Source: JAVBNT01 sp031551355 | GTDB taxonomy: Bacteria; Vulcanimicrobiota; CADAWZ01 | Length of the DNA: 64,000 nt | Assembly (NCBI GenBank): GCA_031551355.1 | Contig: JAVBNT010000001.1 | Location: forward strand, 192,736-256,735 | Reading direction: 5' to 3' | In this document: one piece after another, positions 32,182-40,377 of the stretch | How the letters are laid out: every line of letters begins with the position of its first letter | Position numbering within the stretch: the stretch's first letter is position 1 | Program-made: the position numbers and the translations under genes | The notes under the pieces: generated by a model | The model's database searches: none | What the model was told of the DNA's origin: nothing | Seen by the model: only the letters and a program-made list of their open reading frames with translations

Positions 32182-33324
32182 CTATTTCAGCTCGCCCCAG
32201 ATAACCTGACTTCCATCCCATGTTACATAAGCTTTTCCGTTAGGAGCCAATCTAAGCTGGCTGATGGCTGTTTTCTGAAGTTCCGGTATCGGTTTCATCT
32301 TGTAGTTGTCTTCTTTTCTTCCATAGAAGTAGCTGACTCGCTGGCCTTTAAGATCGATGTCGGAAATAACTACTGTTGAACCGTCTTTTGAAGTGGCAAT
32401 GTAAGTATACATTTTCTGGCTCGGGCTTACTTTGTAAGGCTCTTTGGCATTTACATTACGAACATAAGTTACCGGGTCAAGCAGCGGCTGTTTTTGATCC
32501 TGTTTTCCGGTTGCTTTATCAATATTCTTCTTGGCTGTTGTATAAGCTACCAGTTCTTTTCCGCAAGAGAGTGATATGAAACTATCGGCATTTACAAGCC
32601 TGGTTACTTTGCCGTTGTCCATATAGCAGAGCCACTCTCCCGGTGATTTTTCGAATCTTCCGACAAAGAAGCATTTGCCTACATCACACCACTCAAGATA
32701 TTTGGCTTTGTCGCCGGCTACGAATTCAAACTTGGTACTGTCAAATCCCAGTTCAAATATAGCATTTCCTGTTTTTAACGGGTTTATAATCGCGACCGCT
32801 CTTTTTGTCATTTTATCTTTTTCATCGTAGAAATATCCGGAAGCACCTACATGTGCATTGTCATAATACTGAATTATGCCGCTGTCACATCTGAACCCGG
32901 GGACTCCTTTTTTGTGCTCAAACAAAACGGTTGCTTTTTTGGAAGCAATATCAACCTTTATGAACTTGGACCCTCTTTCGGCTGTAACTATGGAAGTTTT
33001 TCCATCCGGCGAAAGAGCCGCATTCTGAAGCATTGAACAGGGAAGAAGTATTTCACTTATCTGCACATCATCTCTCGTCTTACCTTTGAATTCGAAAACC
33101 CAAAGTTTATAAACGTTTCCTTTTTGCTTCTGTTTCGCATCCGAAAGCTTTTCATATGCCGTAACAACTTTTCCGTCGTTGGAAATGTTTACAATTCCAA
33201 ATTTTATGATATTGATTTTTTTGGCACTTAGTTTTGCCTGAGTAATGCGTACTTCCGCCTGTGCTGCGAATGTACAGCACACAAGGAATACTAAGACTGC
33301 TAGAGATAAAGATAAAAATTTCAT
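32182..33324 (-). CDS. Secreted TolB/WD40-like beta-propeller protein of unknown function
   Basis: 380 residues. A clear Sec signal peptide (MKFLSLSLAVLVFLVCCTFA, cleavage after AQA) puts it in the periplasm or outside. The rest has recurring blade-like units, for example LQNAALSPDGKTSIVTAERG, EWCDVGKCFFVGRF, YIATSKDGSTVVISDIDLKG and LRLAPNGKAYVTWDGS, resembling TolB-type propellers. No catalytic motif is seen. GGAGG precedes the ATG. I do not recognise a named family; a role in binding or scaffolding is only inferred from the fold. Confidence 0.65.
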   Translation of the reverse strand: MKFLSLSLAVLVFLVCCTFAAQAEVRITQAKLSAKKINIIKFGIVNISNDGKVVTAYEKLSDAKQKQKGNVYKLWVFEFKGKTRDDVQISEILLPCSMLQNAALSPDGKTSIVTAERGSKFIKVDIASKKATVLFEHKKGVPGFRCDSGIIQYYDNAHVGASGYFYDEKDKMTKRAVAIINPLKTGNAIFELGFDSTKFEFVAGDKAKYLEWCDVGKCFFVGRFEKSPGEWLCYMDNGKVTRLVNADSFISLSCGKELVAYTTAKKNIDKATGKQDQKQPLLDPVTYVRNVNAKEPYKVSPSQKMYTYIATSKDGSTVVISDIDLKGQRVSYFYGRKEDNYKMKPIPELQKTAISQLRLAPNGKAYVTWDGSQVIWGELK

Positions 33325-33456
33325 AAAATATCCTCCATATACCCTGAATTTTAATATTTCCGCCGGGACATCTCCCTACCTGAATTAAGAAGTTTTCCGG
33401 AAATACACAATTTATAAGATTCTTGTTATCATTAAAACTTCCTTCTTAAAAATTAC

Positions 33457-33507
33457 AGAATCTGCAGATCACATTTCTATAAAATGCCTAAAATTTTTGC
33501 AGATTCT
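33457..33507 (-). terminator. Inverted repeat overlapping the stop of the 33506 gene
   Basis: AGAATCTGCA (33457-33466) and its complement (33498-33507) form a 10-bp stem, with an inner CATTT/AAATG stem in the 31-base loop. On the minus strand the first arm overlaps the gene's stop codon and T-rich sequence follows the second, so it may terminate transcription. Confidence 0.5.
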
Positions 33508-34495
33508 AAGATTCATTAAAATTCTCATTAAGAAGCTGGTAAAAGTGTGAAGACAGTTTTATCATTCTCATCCCGTCAATCACTTCCGTCCAAAGCTTTT
33601 GCGGATCCTTTTGTTTGTCGGAATACAGCGAGTCTCTTATTAATGCTAATTTTGATGATATTTTATTCAAACCGTCGATAAAACTCCATCCTTCAGCGGA
33701 GACCTCATCAATCAACTCCAACTGAGAAATAGTATAAAGTGTTTTTTCAGCTTTTATTTTTGTTTTTTTCATCGTAAGCTCAAGTATATCAAATTCTTTT
33801 ATAATTTCTTCCATACTTATTTTTTCACTCATAAACATTAAGTATTTAAAGAAAAAATCCGATACTTTGTTGTTTGTCAGGATCAATCCCGATCGGAAGT
33901 TTTTCTCTTCATGGATCCCAAGATTAAGTATCATCTCCGTCATCAGCTCATTTTGCCCCAGAATAAATGTTTTTGAGCATGAAATACATTGCAAGGTAAG
34001 CGGAGTATTGGTAAAATTACATCTTGAGCATTGTTTTTCCTCAACGATGGCGGCTTCATTCAGGTAGCCGTCAAATAATTTTTCCGTCATAGAGATAACA
34101 GTATCGGAAAGACTGGCAAGAAGTTTCTTTAAATTTTCGGTTTGTTCGAATATGATTTCGACACCAATATTGTCGTCAATCTCTTTTAACAAGGCTTTTT
34201 GATGCGAGATTAAGTCCTCAATCCCGTCTATTATATGTGGCTGGCTTTCCTTTAGTTCCTGCCTGTTTGTTTCTGTAAACTCCGAATAGTCTGCAAATAA
34301 TTTTTTTATATTTGACATCTTTTCAATCAGGTCTCCCGGCTCGGCATTCCGTTTTATAACCATATCAAATGTAAAAATAAAATCGTCGATAATGTAGGCT
34401 CCTGTTTGAGGCTGTCCCCTTAGATTTTTTCTTTCCAAATCGAATGTTGTGTAATACCAGGGACGGTAAAAGTTGTGAATTTTCTCAGTAATCAT
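33506..34495 (-). CDS. Unknown helical protein with central zinc ribbon
   Basis: 329 residues. Mostly predicted helical and charged, with a central Cys4 motif CSRCNFTNTPLTLQCISC at about residues 159-176. There is no signal peptide, membrane helix or recognisable catalytic motif. The N-terminal part (IHNFYRPWYYTTFDLERKNL) and the C-terminal DGMRMIKLSSHFYQLLNE are not from a family I know. GAGGGTG precedes the ATG. It is monocistronic between secreted-protein and tldD genes. Another member of the window's large zinc-ribbon population. Confidence 0.6.
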   Translation of the reverse strand: MITEKIHNFYRPWYYTTFDLERKNLRGQPQTGAYIIDDFIFTFDMVIKRNAEPGDLIEKMSNIKKLFADYSEFTETNRQELKESQPHIIDGIEDLISHQKALLKEIDDNIGVEIIFEQTENLKKLLASLSDTVISMTEKLFDGYLNEAAIVEEKQCSRCNFTNTPLTLQCISCSKTFILGQNELMTEMILNLGIHEEKNFRSGLILTNNKVSDFFFKYLMFMSEKISMEEIIKEFDILELTMKKTKIKAEKTLYTISQLELIDEVSAEGWSFIDGLNKISSKLALIRDSLYSDKQKDPQKLWTEVIDGMRMIKLSSHFYQLLNENFNES

Positions 34496-34690
34496 AGAAA
34501 TGCACCCTCATTCATTTTCTATTATTTTAAATAATCTTACTATACTTTCTCCCTATGTTCCTTTTAATTGTTGTCCAAATTATGAATAATTAATGGCTTT
34601 CAGACATTTTCCCCCGTTATCACGTCCTGAGCTTTCAACAAATCAAATTCAACAATCCGTGTCTTCATAATTGCCTGCAGGAAATTTCAC

Positions 34691-34721
34691 TTGTATTGGG
34701 GAAATTTATTTTTTATATAAT
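34691..34721 (+). promoter_or_regulatory. Candidate promoter for tldD-tldE
   Basis: TTGTAT (34691-34696) and TATAAT (34716-34721) are separated by 19 bases in a 295-base gene-free gap. Spacing is slightly long, so this is tentative. Nothing else is evident in 34496-34790. Confidence 0.35.
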
Positions 34722-34790
34722 AACGCTTTTTGTATTTTGTCTGATTTTTTTTGATTTAATTTATGATTTCTAAATAAGGAGGTGAAGTTC

Positions 34791-36164
34791 TTGAAAGAGA
34801 GACTTGAAGAAGCAGTAAACACTCTTCGTGTTGACTATATGGATGTAAGGCTTGAAGAGCGGCGTGAGACAAGAATTCAATATCTCGGCAAACGTCTTGA
34901 ACAGCTCGGTGAAATGGAAAGTTTCGGCGGAACAATAAGAGTCCAGGATAAAGGCCGCTGGGGAGTTGTCTCATTTACAGATATGAATGATTTTGATAAA
35001 AGTATTTTTCTGGCAGCCAGAGAGGCCAAAATAGGCAAACCGGCAGCGTCTTTGCTGGCGGAAGCTGATTCCGTAAATGACAATGTGCGCGTTTCGCTTG
35101 CCGCCGGTGAAGATCCGAGAGAAATCAATATTGACGAGAAAGAACGCCTTGTCAGTTCCTATAACGATTTAATTCTTTCCTCCGACAGGATTAATAATTC
35201 ATCAATCTTTTACAAGGATGTAGCGGTAAAAAAATATTTTATTAACTCTCAGGATACTTATATAGAGCAGGAGCGTGTTGAATGCGGAATGTCTCTTCAG
35301 GCAATTGCCAAAGAAGGAACAAATGTACAGCGCAGTGCTGATTCTACGGGAGGAATAGTAGGTTTTTCCGCCGTTAATTCACTGGATGACAGAATTAAGG
35401 AAATATCTTTTGCCGCCGCATCACTTCTGGACGCACAGCCGGCAAAAGGCGGAAAACTGGATTGCATTATTGATCCGCGTCTGACAGGCACATTTATCCA
35501 TGAAGCTTTTGGGCATATGAGTGAAGCCGATCACATATGTGAAAATGAAAAACTGCAAAAAGAGATGACCCTGGGCCGTGAACTTGGAGTGGAAGATTTA
35601 ACCGTGTTCGATGATGGAACGGCAAAAGATCTTATGGGCACGAACAAGTATGATGATGAGGGAGTTCTTTCAAAGAAAAACTGTCTTATAAGGGACGGAA
35701 AAATTTGCGGACGACTTCATTCACGTTACACGGCTGGAAAAATGGATGAGGAAGCTACCGGTAACGCAAGAGCGATAGACTTTAAATTTGAACCCATAGT
35801 CAGAATGACAAATACATATATAGAACCAAGAGACTGGACCTTTGAGGATATGCTCAGGAGTATTGACAAAGGATATTACGTCAAGGGGTCACAGGGCGGA
35901 ATGACTAATCTTGATATGTTCACTTTCAGCGCCGGAGAGGCCTATGAGGTTGAGAACGGCAAAATAGGGAATAAGGTCAGAGATTTGACGCTGAGCGGAA
36001 ATGTTTTTGAAACAATGAAAAAAATAGACGCTATCGGCAATGATCTGAAAATGTTTAACAGCGGCGGCGGAGGCGGCTGCGGGAAAAACGGTCAGTTCCC
36101 TCTGCCCATATCAAGAGGAGGACCACATATTCTTCTTAGAGATGTTGTAGTGGGAGGTAGATAA
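34791..36164 (+). CDS. tldD: TldD metalloprotease subunit
   Basis: 457 residues, the usual size. With TldE it forms a heterodimeric protease that degrades unfolded peptides and, in microcin B17 and letD systems, processes small proteins. The zinc site is the HEAFGH motif at about residue 237 (FIHEAFGHMSEADH), the C-terminal part of the site being in GNARAIDFKFEPIVRMTN and the final GGGGGCGKNGQFPLPISRGG. The start is TTG 34791: an AAGGAGGTGA ribosome site occupies 34777-34786, so the in-frame GTG at 34782 lies inside the ribosome site and is not usable. tldE follows after 2 bases. Confidence 0.93.
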   Translation: MKERLEEAVNTLRVDYMDVRLEERRETRIQYLGKRLEQLGEMESFGGTIRVQDKGRWGVVSFTDMNDFDKSIFLAAREAKIGKPAASLLAEADSVNDNVRVSLAAGEDPREINIDEKERLVSSYNDLILSSDRINNSSIFYKDVAVKKYFINSQDTYIEQERVECGMSLQAIAKEGTNVQRSADSTGGIVGFSAVNSLDDRIKEISFAAASLLDAQPAKGGKLDCIIDPRLTGTFIHEAFGHMSEADHICENEKLQKEMTLGRELGVEDLTVFDDGTAKDLMGTNKYDDEGVLSKKNCLIRDGKICGRLHSRYTAGKMDEEATGNARAIDFKFEPIVRMTNTYIEPRDWTFEDMLRSIDKGYYVKGSQGGMTNLDMFTFSAGEAYEVENGKIGNKVRDLTLSGNVFETMKKIDAIGNDLKMFNSGGGGGCGKNGQFPLPISRGGPHILLRDVVVGGR

Positions 36165-36166
36165 TT

Positions 36167-37474
36167 ATGTTGTCCGGTATAGTCGAAAAGACATTAAAAA
36201 ATTGCAGTGATGCTGAGCTTTATGTAAAGCGGCTGGAAGATTATCCTGTCGTTTTTGAAGCGAATAATCTAAAATCGGTTAAATCGAGATTAATGCAGGG
36301 CTTTAGCCTGAGAGCGATCAAAGATTCGCGTCTTGGATTTGCCTCATCAACAAACATTGCCAACGGAAAAGATGATGATTTAATAAAATCGGCTATTTCT
36401 TCCTCGAAATACGGCCCGCTGGCAGAATATTCATTTTGGAACGGCAAACGTTTTCCTGCGCCCAATGTTTTTCATCCGGCAACGGTAAGCTTTGAGATAG
36501 AGGAAGCCGAATCAATGGGCAGACACATTGTGAAACGTCTGCTTGAGACGATTCCCGAAGCGTATATCGATGTAAAGCTTGGCAGAAGTTTTGAAGAAGT
36601 AACCCATATTACGTCGTCTTACGAACGCGTATATTATAAGAGTCTATTTTATCTTTTTGTGACCGCACTGCTTGTCAGAGACGGACAGTTACTGTATCTG
36701 AATGAGGGAACCATGGGTTGCGGCATTCCGGAAAAACCGTTTTCACTTATTGGTGAGATTGCCTGGAAAGAAAAACTTTCCCAGAACAGTGTTGAGGTTG
36801 CATCGAAAAAAATGCCTGTTATCTTTACGCCTAAAACCGTATCTTTACTTTTAGAGCCTCTTGTTTCCGGTTTATCGGGCAGAACGGTTGCCTCAAAATC
36901 ATCGCCTCTTACAGGCAGAATCGAAGAGCAGATTCTTGATGAAAGGTTCTCTCTTTATGATGATGCTCTGATGGATTTGGCTATTGAATCGTCTCCTTTT
37001 GACGATGAGGGCGTTCCCAGACAGAGATTCCCTCTTTTTAACAAGGGTATTCTGAAAAACTACTTTTTAGATCTTGCCACAGCTCATGCACTGGGGCTCG
37101 AATCAACGGCTTCAGCATCAAGAGCATTTCTAATGCCGCCGGTAGCCGGACCTTCAAACCTGCAGGTTGAGCCGGGTGACATATCATACGATGAAATGAT
37201 AGAAGATATGGAAGAAGGCCTGATCGTCGATCAGGTAATTGGCGGTGGTCAAAGTAACCTGCTGGGCGGAGAATTTTCAGTAAATGTTGAACTGGGATTT
37301 CTTGTTAAAAAAGGAAAAATTGTCGGAAAAGTAAGGAATACTATGGTAGCCGGCAATGCTTATGAACTGCTTAAAAACAATATCCTTGCTATCGGAAAGG
37401 ATTCGGAACGGGTTGACAATATCGTTACACCCCATATTTGCATAAAAGATATGAGTGTCTCAGGAAAAGGTTAA
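36167..37474 (+). CDS. tldE: TldE/PmbA subunit of the TldD-TldE protease
   Basis: 435 residues. The PmbA/TldE half lacks the HExxxH of TldD, as expected, and forms the other wall of the peptide chamber. Family features are visible in LLEPLVSGLSGRTVASKSSP, IESSPFDDEGVPRQRFPLF and the C-terminal GGGQSNLLGGEFSVNVELGF-LVKKGKIVGKVRNTMVAGN. The start is 2 bases after tldD and the 3' end overlaps the longest frame of the methyltransferase gene. The pair is complete and uninterrupted. Confidence 0.92.
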   Translation: MLSGIVEKTLKNCSDAELYVKRLEDYPVVFEANNLKSVKSRLMQGFSLRAIKDSRLGFASSTNIANGKDDDLIKSAISSSKYGPLAEYSFWNGKRFPAPNVFHPATVSFEIEEAESMGRHIVKRLLETIPEAYIDVKLGRSFEEVTHITSSYERVYYKSLFYLFVTALLVRDGQLLYLNEGTMGCGIPEKPFSLIGEIAWKEKLSQNSVEVASKKMPVIFTPKTVSLLLEPLVSGLSGRTVASKSSPLTGRIEEQILDERFSLYDDALMDLAIESSPFDDEGVPRQRFPLFNKGILKNYFLDLATAHALGLESTASASRAFLMPPVAGPSNLQVEPGDISYDEMIEDMEEGLIVDQVIGGGQSNLLGGEFSVNVELGFLVKKGKIVGKVRNTMVAGNAYELLKNNILAIGKDSERVDNIVTPHICIKDMSVSGKG

Positions 37475-37481
37475 TGTGTAT

Positions 37482-38432
37482 ATGAGAAAGCCGTGCAGCA
37501 TTTCAGGAGTAACGTTTAACAGTACTTCGTCCGTTTATAAACGGCTTTACGATATGCCGTCATCAAAAGCAGTAAGGGCCGTCGAAGCGGCGTTTATGCG
37601 CTCGATAATGGAAAACAGTTCCAACCGTATAACGGAAGTTCTTTCTATTGGCGCCGGCAGAGCGGATCTCTATAAAAGTCTTATGAAAAAATATTTCACT
37701 GACGGAAAAATGAGACTGCTGGCCATTGAGAGCGATGATTTTCTGGCGTCAATTGCCCGCGATGAATTTCCCGGGGAGTATATGGATGCGATTGCGCCAA
37801 ATGTTGTTGAAGACGGGCACTCCTGTATTTTCACGGTTAAGAACTACTTTGAAATTGATTTCAGGCAGAAGTATTTTGATTTTATTGAAATAAATTTTGT
37901 GCTTTCTTCATTTTTGTTCAGTGAAGATATCAGAAAGTTTCTCCGTAAAATAGTTTCTTACCTTAAAGACGGAGGGGCACTTATAATCTCTGACACGGAC
38001 TGCTATATCGGCAGCTATATAGAATCAAGAGTAACGGCTTTCTCAAGATTTTTTAAAGACATCCAGATTGATGTGGATCAAGGATTTATTTCCGGGCAAA
38101 AACAGAGAAAACATGAACTGCCTCTGCTTGATATAAATAATGTTTTTGCCGACAGGGAAATGCTGATGCAGCTTTACAGAGACAGGTTTGAGGCCTTTGC
38201 CAAAGAAGGCCTCACGTCACAGTTACCTGAAGCCCAGTCGATTGTAAACCATGAACTTGATGATATAAGAAGAGGTATGCGTTTTTACAGACCCAAAGAT
38301 GAATGGAAAAACATCTTAACCGAAGTGATGGGGGAGACGGCTGATATTATCGCTATGGGGCCGGAAGATATAAAGAAGAAACACCCGGACGTGCTGGATT
38401 TTCCATTCATCCTGATCGCGACAAAAAAGTAA
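37482..38432 (+). CDS. Class I SAM-dependent methyltransferase-like protein
   Basis: 316 residues from ATG 37482; GTG 37476 and GTG 37455 are also in frame, the latter overlapping tldE by 20 bases. Motif I is EVLSIGAGRADLYKSL, the acidic motif II is LLAIESDD, and a post-I region reads FDFIEINFVLSSFLFSEDIR, with LKDGGALIISDTD as the motif III strand. The SAM site is therefore plausible. The C-terminal 120 residues are not recognisable. Its tight linkage to tldD-tldE suggests a shared pathway, but no substrate peptide gene was found. The stop codon lies in the left arm of hairpin repeat copy C. Confidence 0.72.
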   Translation: MRKPCSISGVTFNSTSSVYKRLYDMPSSKAVRAVEAAFMRSIMENSSNRITEVLSIGAGRADLYKSLMKKYFTDGKMRLLAIESDDFLASIARDEFPGEYMDAIAPNVVEDGHSCIFTVKNYFEIDFRQKYFDFIEINFVLSSFLFSEDIRKFLRKIVSYLKDGGALIISDTDCYIGSYIESRVTAFSRFFKDIQIDVDQGFISGQKQRKHELPLLDINNVFADREMLMQLYRDRFEAFAKEGLTSQLPEAQSIVNHELDDIRRGMRFYRPKDEWKNILTEVMGETADIIAMGPEDIKKKHPDVLDFPFILIATKK

Positions 38433-38557
38433 AATCAATTGAAAAAGGCGAATCTGTGTCGTTAAACCGTATATTCGCTCATTCGTCGTAGTCGTGCTAC
38501 GCCTCATTCGTCGAAATACGGTTTAACTTAACATCTCCACCTTTTTGAATTGATTTT
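38431..38557 (+). repeat. Stop-adjacent hairpin repeat, copy C (best preserved)
   Basis: Outer arms AAAATCAATTGAAAAAGG (38431-38448) and 38540-38557 pair at 17 of 18. A perfect inner stem GTTAAACCGTAT (38461-38472) pairs with 38516-38527, and a small apical stem CGTAG/CTACG lies between. Shared loop motifs are CGAATCTGTGTCGT, TTCGCTCATTCGTCGTAG, CGCCTCATTCGTCGAAA and CTTAACATCTCCACC. The left arm overlaps the last two bases of the methyltransferase stop codon. Confidence 0.85.
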
Positions 38558-38646
38558 TTTCCCAAACGTATATAACATCTATTTTCTCCAAAGTGATCGA
38601 ATCATTACAGATTCTTTACGGTTACTATACTTGTGATATGATCTGT

Positions 38647-38824
38647 TGGTTTGGTTTGCTTGTTTTCTCGCCTTTCGCGGGAGGATTCGGGCACTTAACT
38701 CAGCAAATTATAATCTGATTCCATCAAAATGTATGTCTGAAGTGAGTTTGCATTTTGTCTCTTGAATTTGCTGAGATTAAGGTCGATTCCGGAGCGTCTT
38801 AGCAAAAACAAGCAAACCAAACCA
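38647..38824. repeat. 178-bp nested palindrome between convergent genes
   Basis: Perfect 20-bp ends TGGTTTGGTTTGCTTGTTTT (38647-38666) and complement (38805-38824). Inside, CTCAGCAAATT pairs with AATTTGCTGAG and a further GGATTC/GATTCC and AAAATG/CATTTT follow, so the whole element can fold as one long hairpin. It shares no motif with repeats A-D and has no coding frame. The neighbouring 38558-38646 and 38825-38922 hold nothing else of note. Confidence 0.75.
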
Positions 38825-38922
38825 GTCTGCGAGATAGTGATAAGTCTGTAGAATATATTTTTATTTTTTATTGAAAAAAGGGGACGTTCCGTTTTTTCAA
38901 TAACGAACATCCCCTTTAAAAT

Positions 38923-40362
38923 TTATAATCCGCCTTTAAGTATATCAAACTCCGGCAGGACAATCGCTTTTTTGCCGAGAGCATCCAGTGACTCTTTTGT
39001 GAGATATTTTTTATGGACGATTGCCTGGAATACGTTTTCATCAAACCAGTCGTCATGCATTATAAAATATCCGTCTTCACCGGGAGTTTTACCCCAACTG
39101 TTTTCAACCAGCCATTTGGCTGCCTTGCCGCTTTTAACATCAACGCCTGTAATTACCATCGCGTGACTTGCCGTTGTATCGTAATATAATATACGATCGG
39201 TTTTTGTTGTTTTTAAATCTATATTCAGCAATTGGGAATAATCATAAAGATTGTCGGTCATAAGCCCCGAAACACGGTTCATATCACGTCCGGCATCGGC
39301 GGAAAACCATACGGCTTCTCCATCGGAAACCGATTTTCTGACAGCATCTTTTATTATACCGATATCGACATTAAGCATTGTAAATCCGGGAGCCTCAATC
39401 ATATTTTTCATGTTTGCGATTTCATAAATTTCCCCGATTTTGAGATTCGGAGCATTGAGAAGGCAGACGTAATCATCAAAATTAAAATTAATGTCCTGTA
39501 AAAATTCTTTCGGAGTCATTATTTTTTCTTCGCTTACTTTTTTCTTTTTGTCTTCATAGCGGAAAGAAAAACTCTGCGGGGGCTGCCCCAGACACATGCA
39601 AAGTATTGAATAGATCTCTCCCAGCATACTCTGCTTTTTGAGCCTTATTTCTTCAATACTGCTGCCGTTGTCACTCATTTTCCTGAGTATTGCCGCATCT
39701 TTTCTTAAGAGTGCGGCCAACACGGTATTCATAACCCTGCTGTCGTTGCTGTGTTCGGTTTCCCCCATACTGGATTTGGGTATAACGCCATATTTTTTTA
39801 TCAGGGCTACCGAATAGTTCCAATGGCCTCCGTCAGGAATCGGATCCTTAAGCCAGAATCTAAGCTCCCTGTCCATCAAATCCCTGTCGGCGGACGAAAT
39901 AACCAGCTCCAGAAAAAAGTTTGATTTTTCCATTTTGTCCCAAAAAAACATATAGTTCTGTGAAAGTTCAAAGTCTTCCATATTATACTTTTTGGCAATG
40001 ATTGGCCGCAGAACATTTAGTGTGGAAAAACTCCAGCATCTGCCTGTTCTTTTTTGGTCGGTGGCTTTTCCGGCTTTGATTTTGCTGCTGAAAAGATTAT
40101 CTGTAACAGATATGGCATCTCTGCGTTCCGCAAGGTTTTTGAGCGCATTACCGGACACTGCGTTAATTTTGTCCGGCGCCGGTTTTGCCCCCGGAAGGTT
40201 TATAATCGCTTTTGCATCTATCGCTCCTTTATCCATATCGACAACAATCGGCCTTATTTCCGTTTCCGTTCTGTTAACCGCCAACGCTTCGTTTGCAGAC
40301 AAAAAGAACAACGGCAGGGAGCATACTGACATCAATAATATTTTCAAAAAAGTTTTTTTCAT
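38923..40362 (-). CDS. Papain-like C1B cysteine peptidase (PepC/bleomycin hydrolase type) with signal peptide
   Basis: 479 residues. Catalytic Cys109 and oxyanion Gln103 lie in KATDQKRTGRCWSFS, the His in ASHAMVITGVD, and the Asn in VENSWGKTPGEDGYF, all in PepC order with the long insertion between Cys and His. PepC and bleomycin hydrolase are normally cytosolic, yet this one begins MKKTFLKILLMSVCSLPLFF-LSANEALA, a clear Sec signal peptide; it should act in the periplasm or outside. AGGAGAA precedes the ATG, and it lies 15 bases downstream of the flavoprotein gene on the same strand. Confidence 0.88.
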   Translation of the reverse strand: MKKTFLKILLMSVCSLPLFFLSANEALAVNRTETEIRPIVVDMDKGAIDAKAIINLPGAKPAPDKINAVSGNALKNLAERRDAISVTDNLFSSKIKAGKATDQKRTGRCWSFSTLNVLRPIIAKKYNMEDFELSQNYMFFWDKMEKSNFFLELVISSADRDLMDRELRFWLKDPIPDGGHWNYSVALIKKYGVIPKSSMGETEHSNDSRVMNTVLAALLRKDAAILRKMSDNGSSIEEIRLKKQSMLGEIYSILCMCLGQPPQSFSFRYEDKKKKVSEEKIMTPKEFLQDINFNFDDYVCLLNAPNLKIGEIYEIANMKNMIEAPGFTMLNVDIGIIKDAVRKSVSDGEAVWFSADAGRDMNRVSGLMTDNLYDYSQLLNIDLKTTKTDRILYYDTTASHAMVITGVDVKSGKAAKWLVENSWGKTPGEDGYFIMHDDWFDENVFQAIVHKKYLTKESLDALGKKAIVLPEFDILKGGL

Positions 40363-40377
40363 TAAATTCTCCTGATT

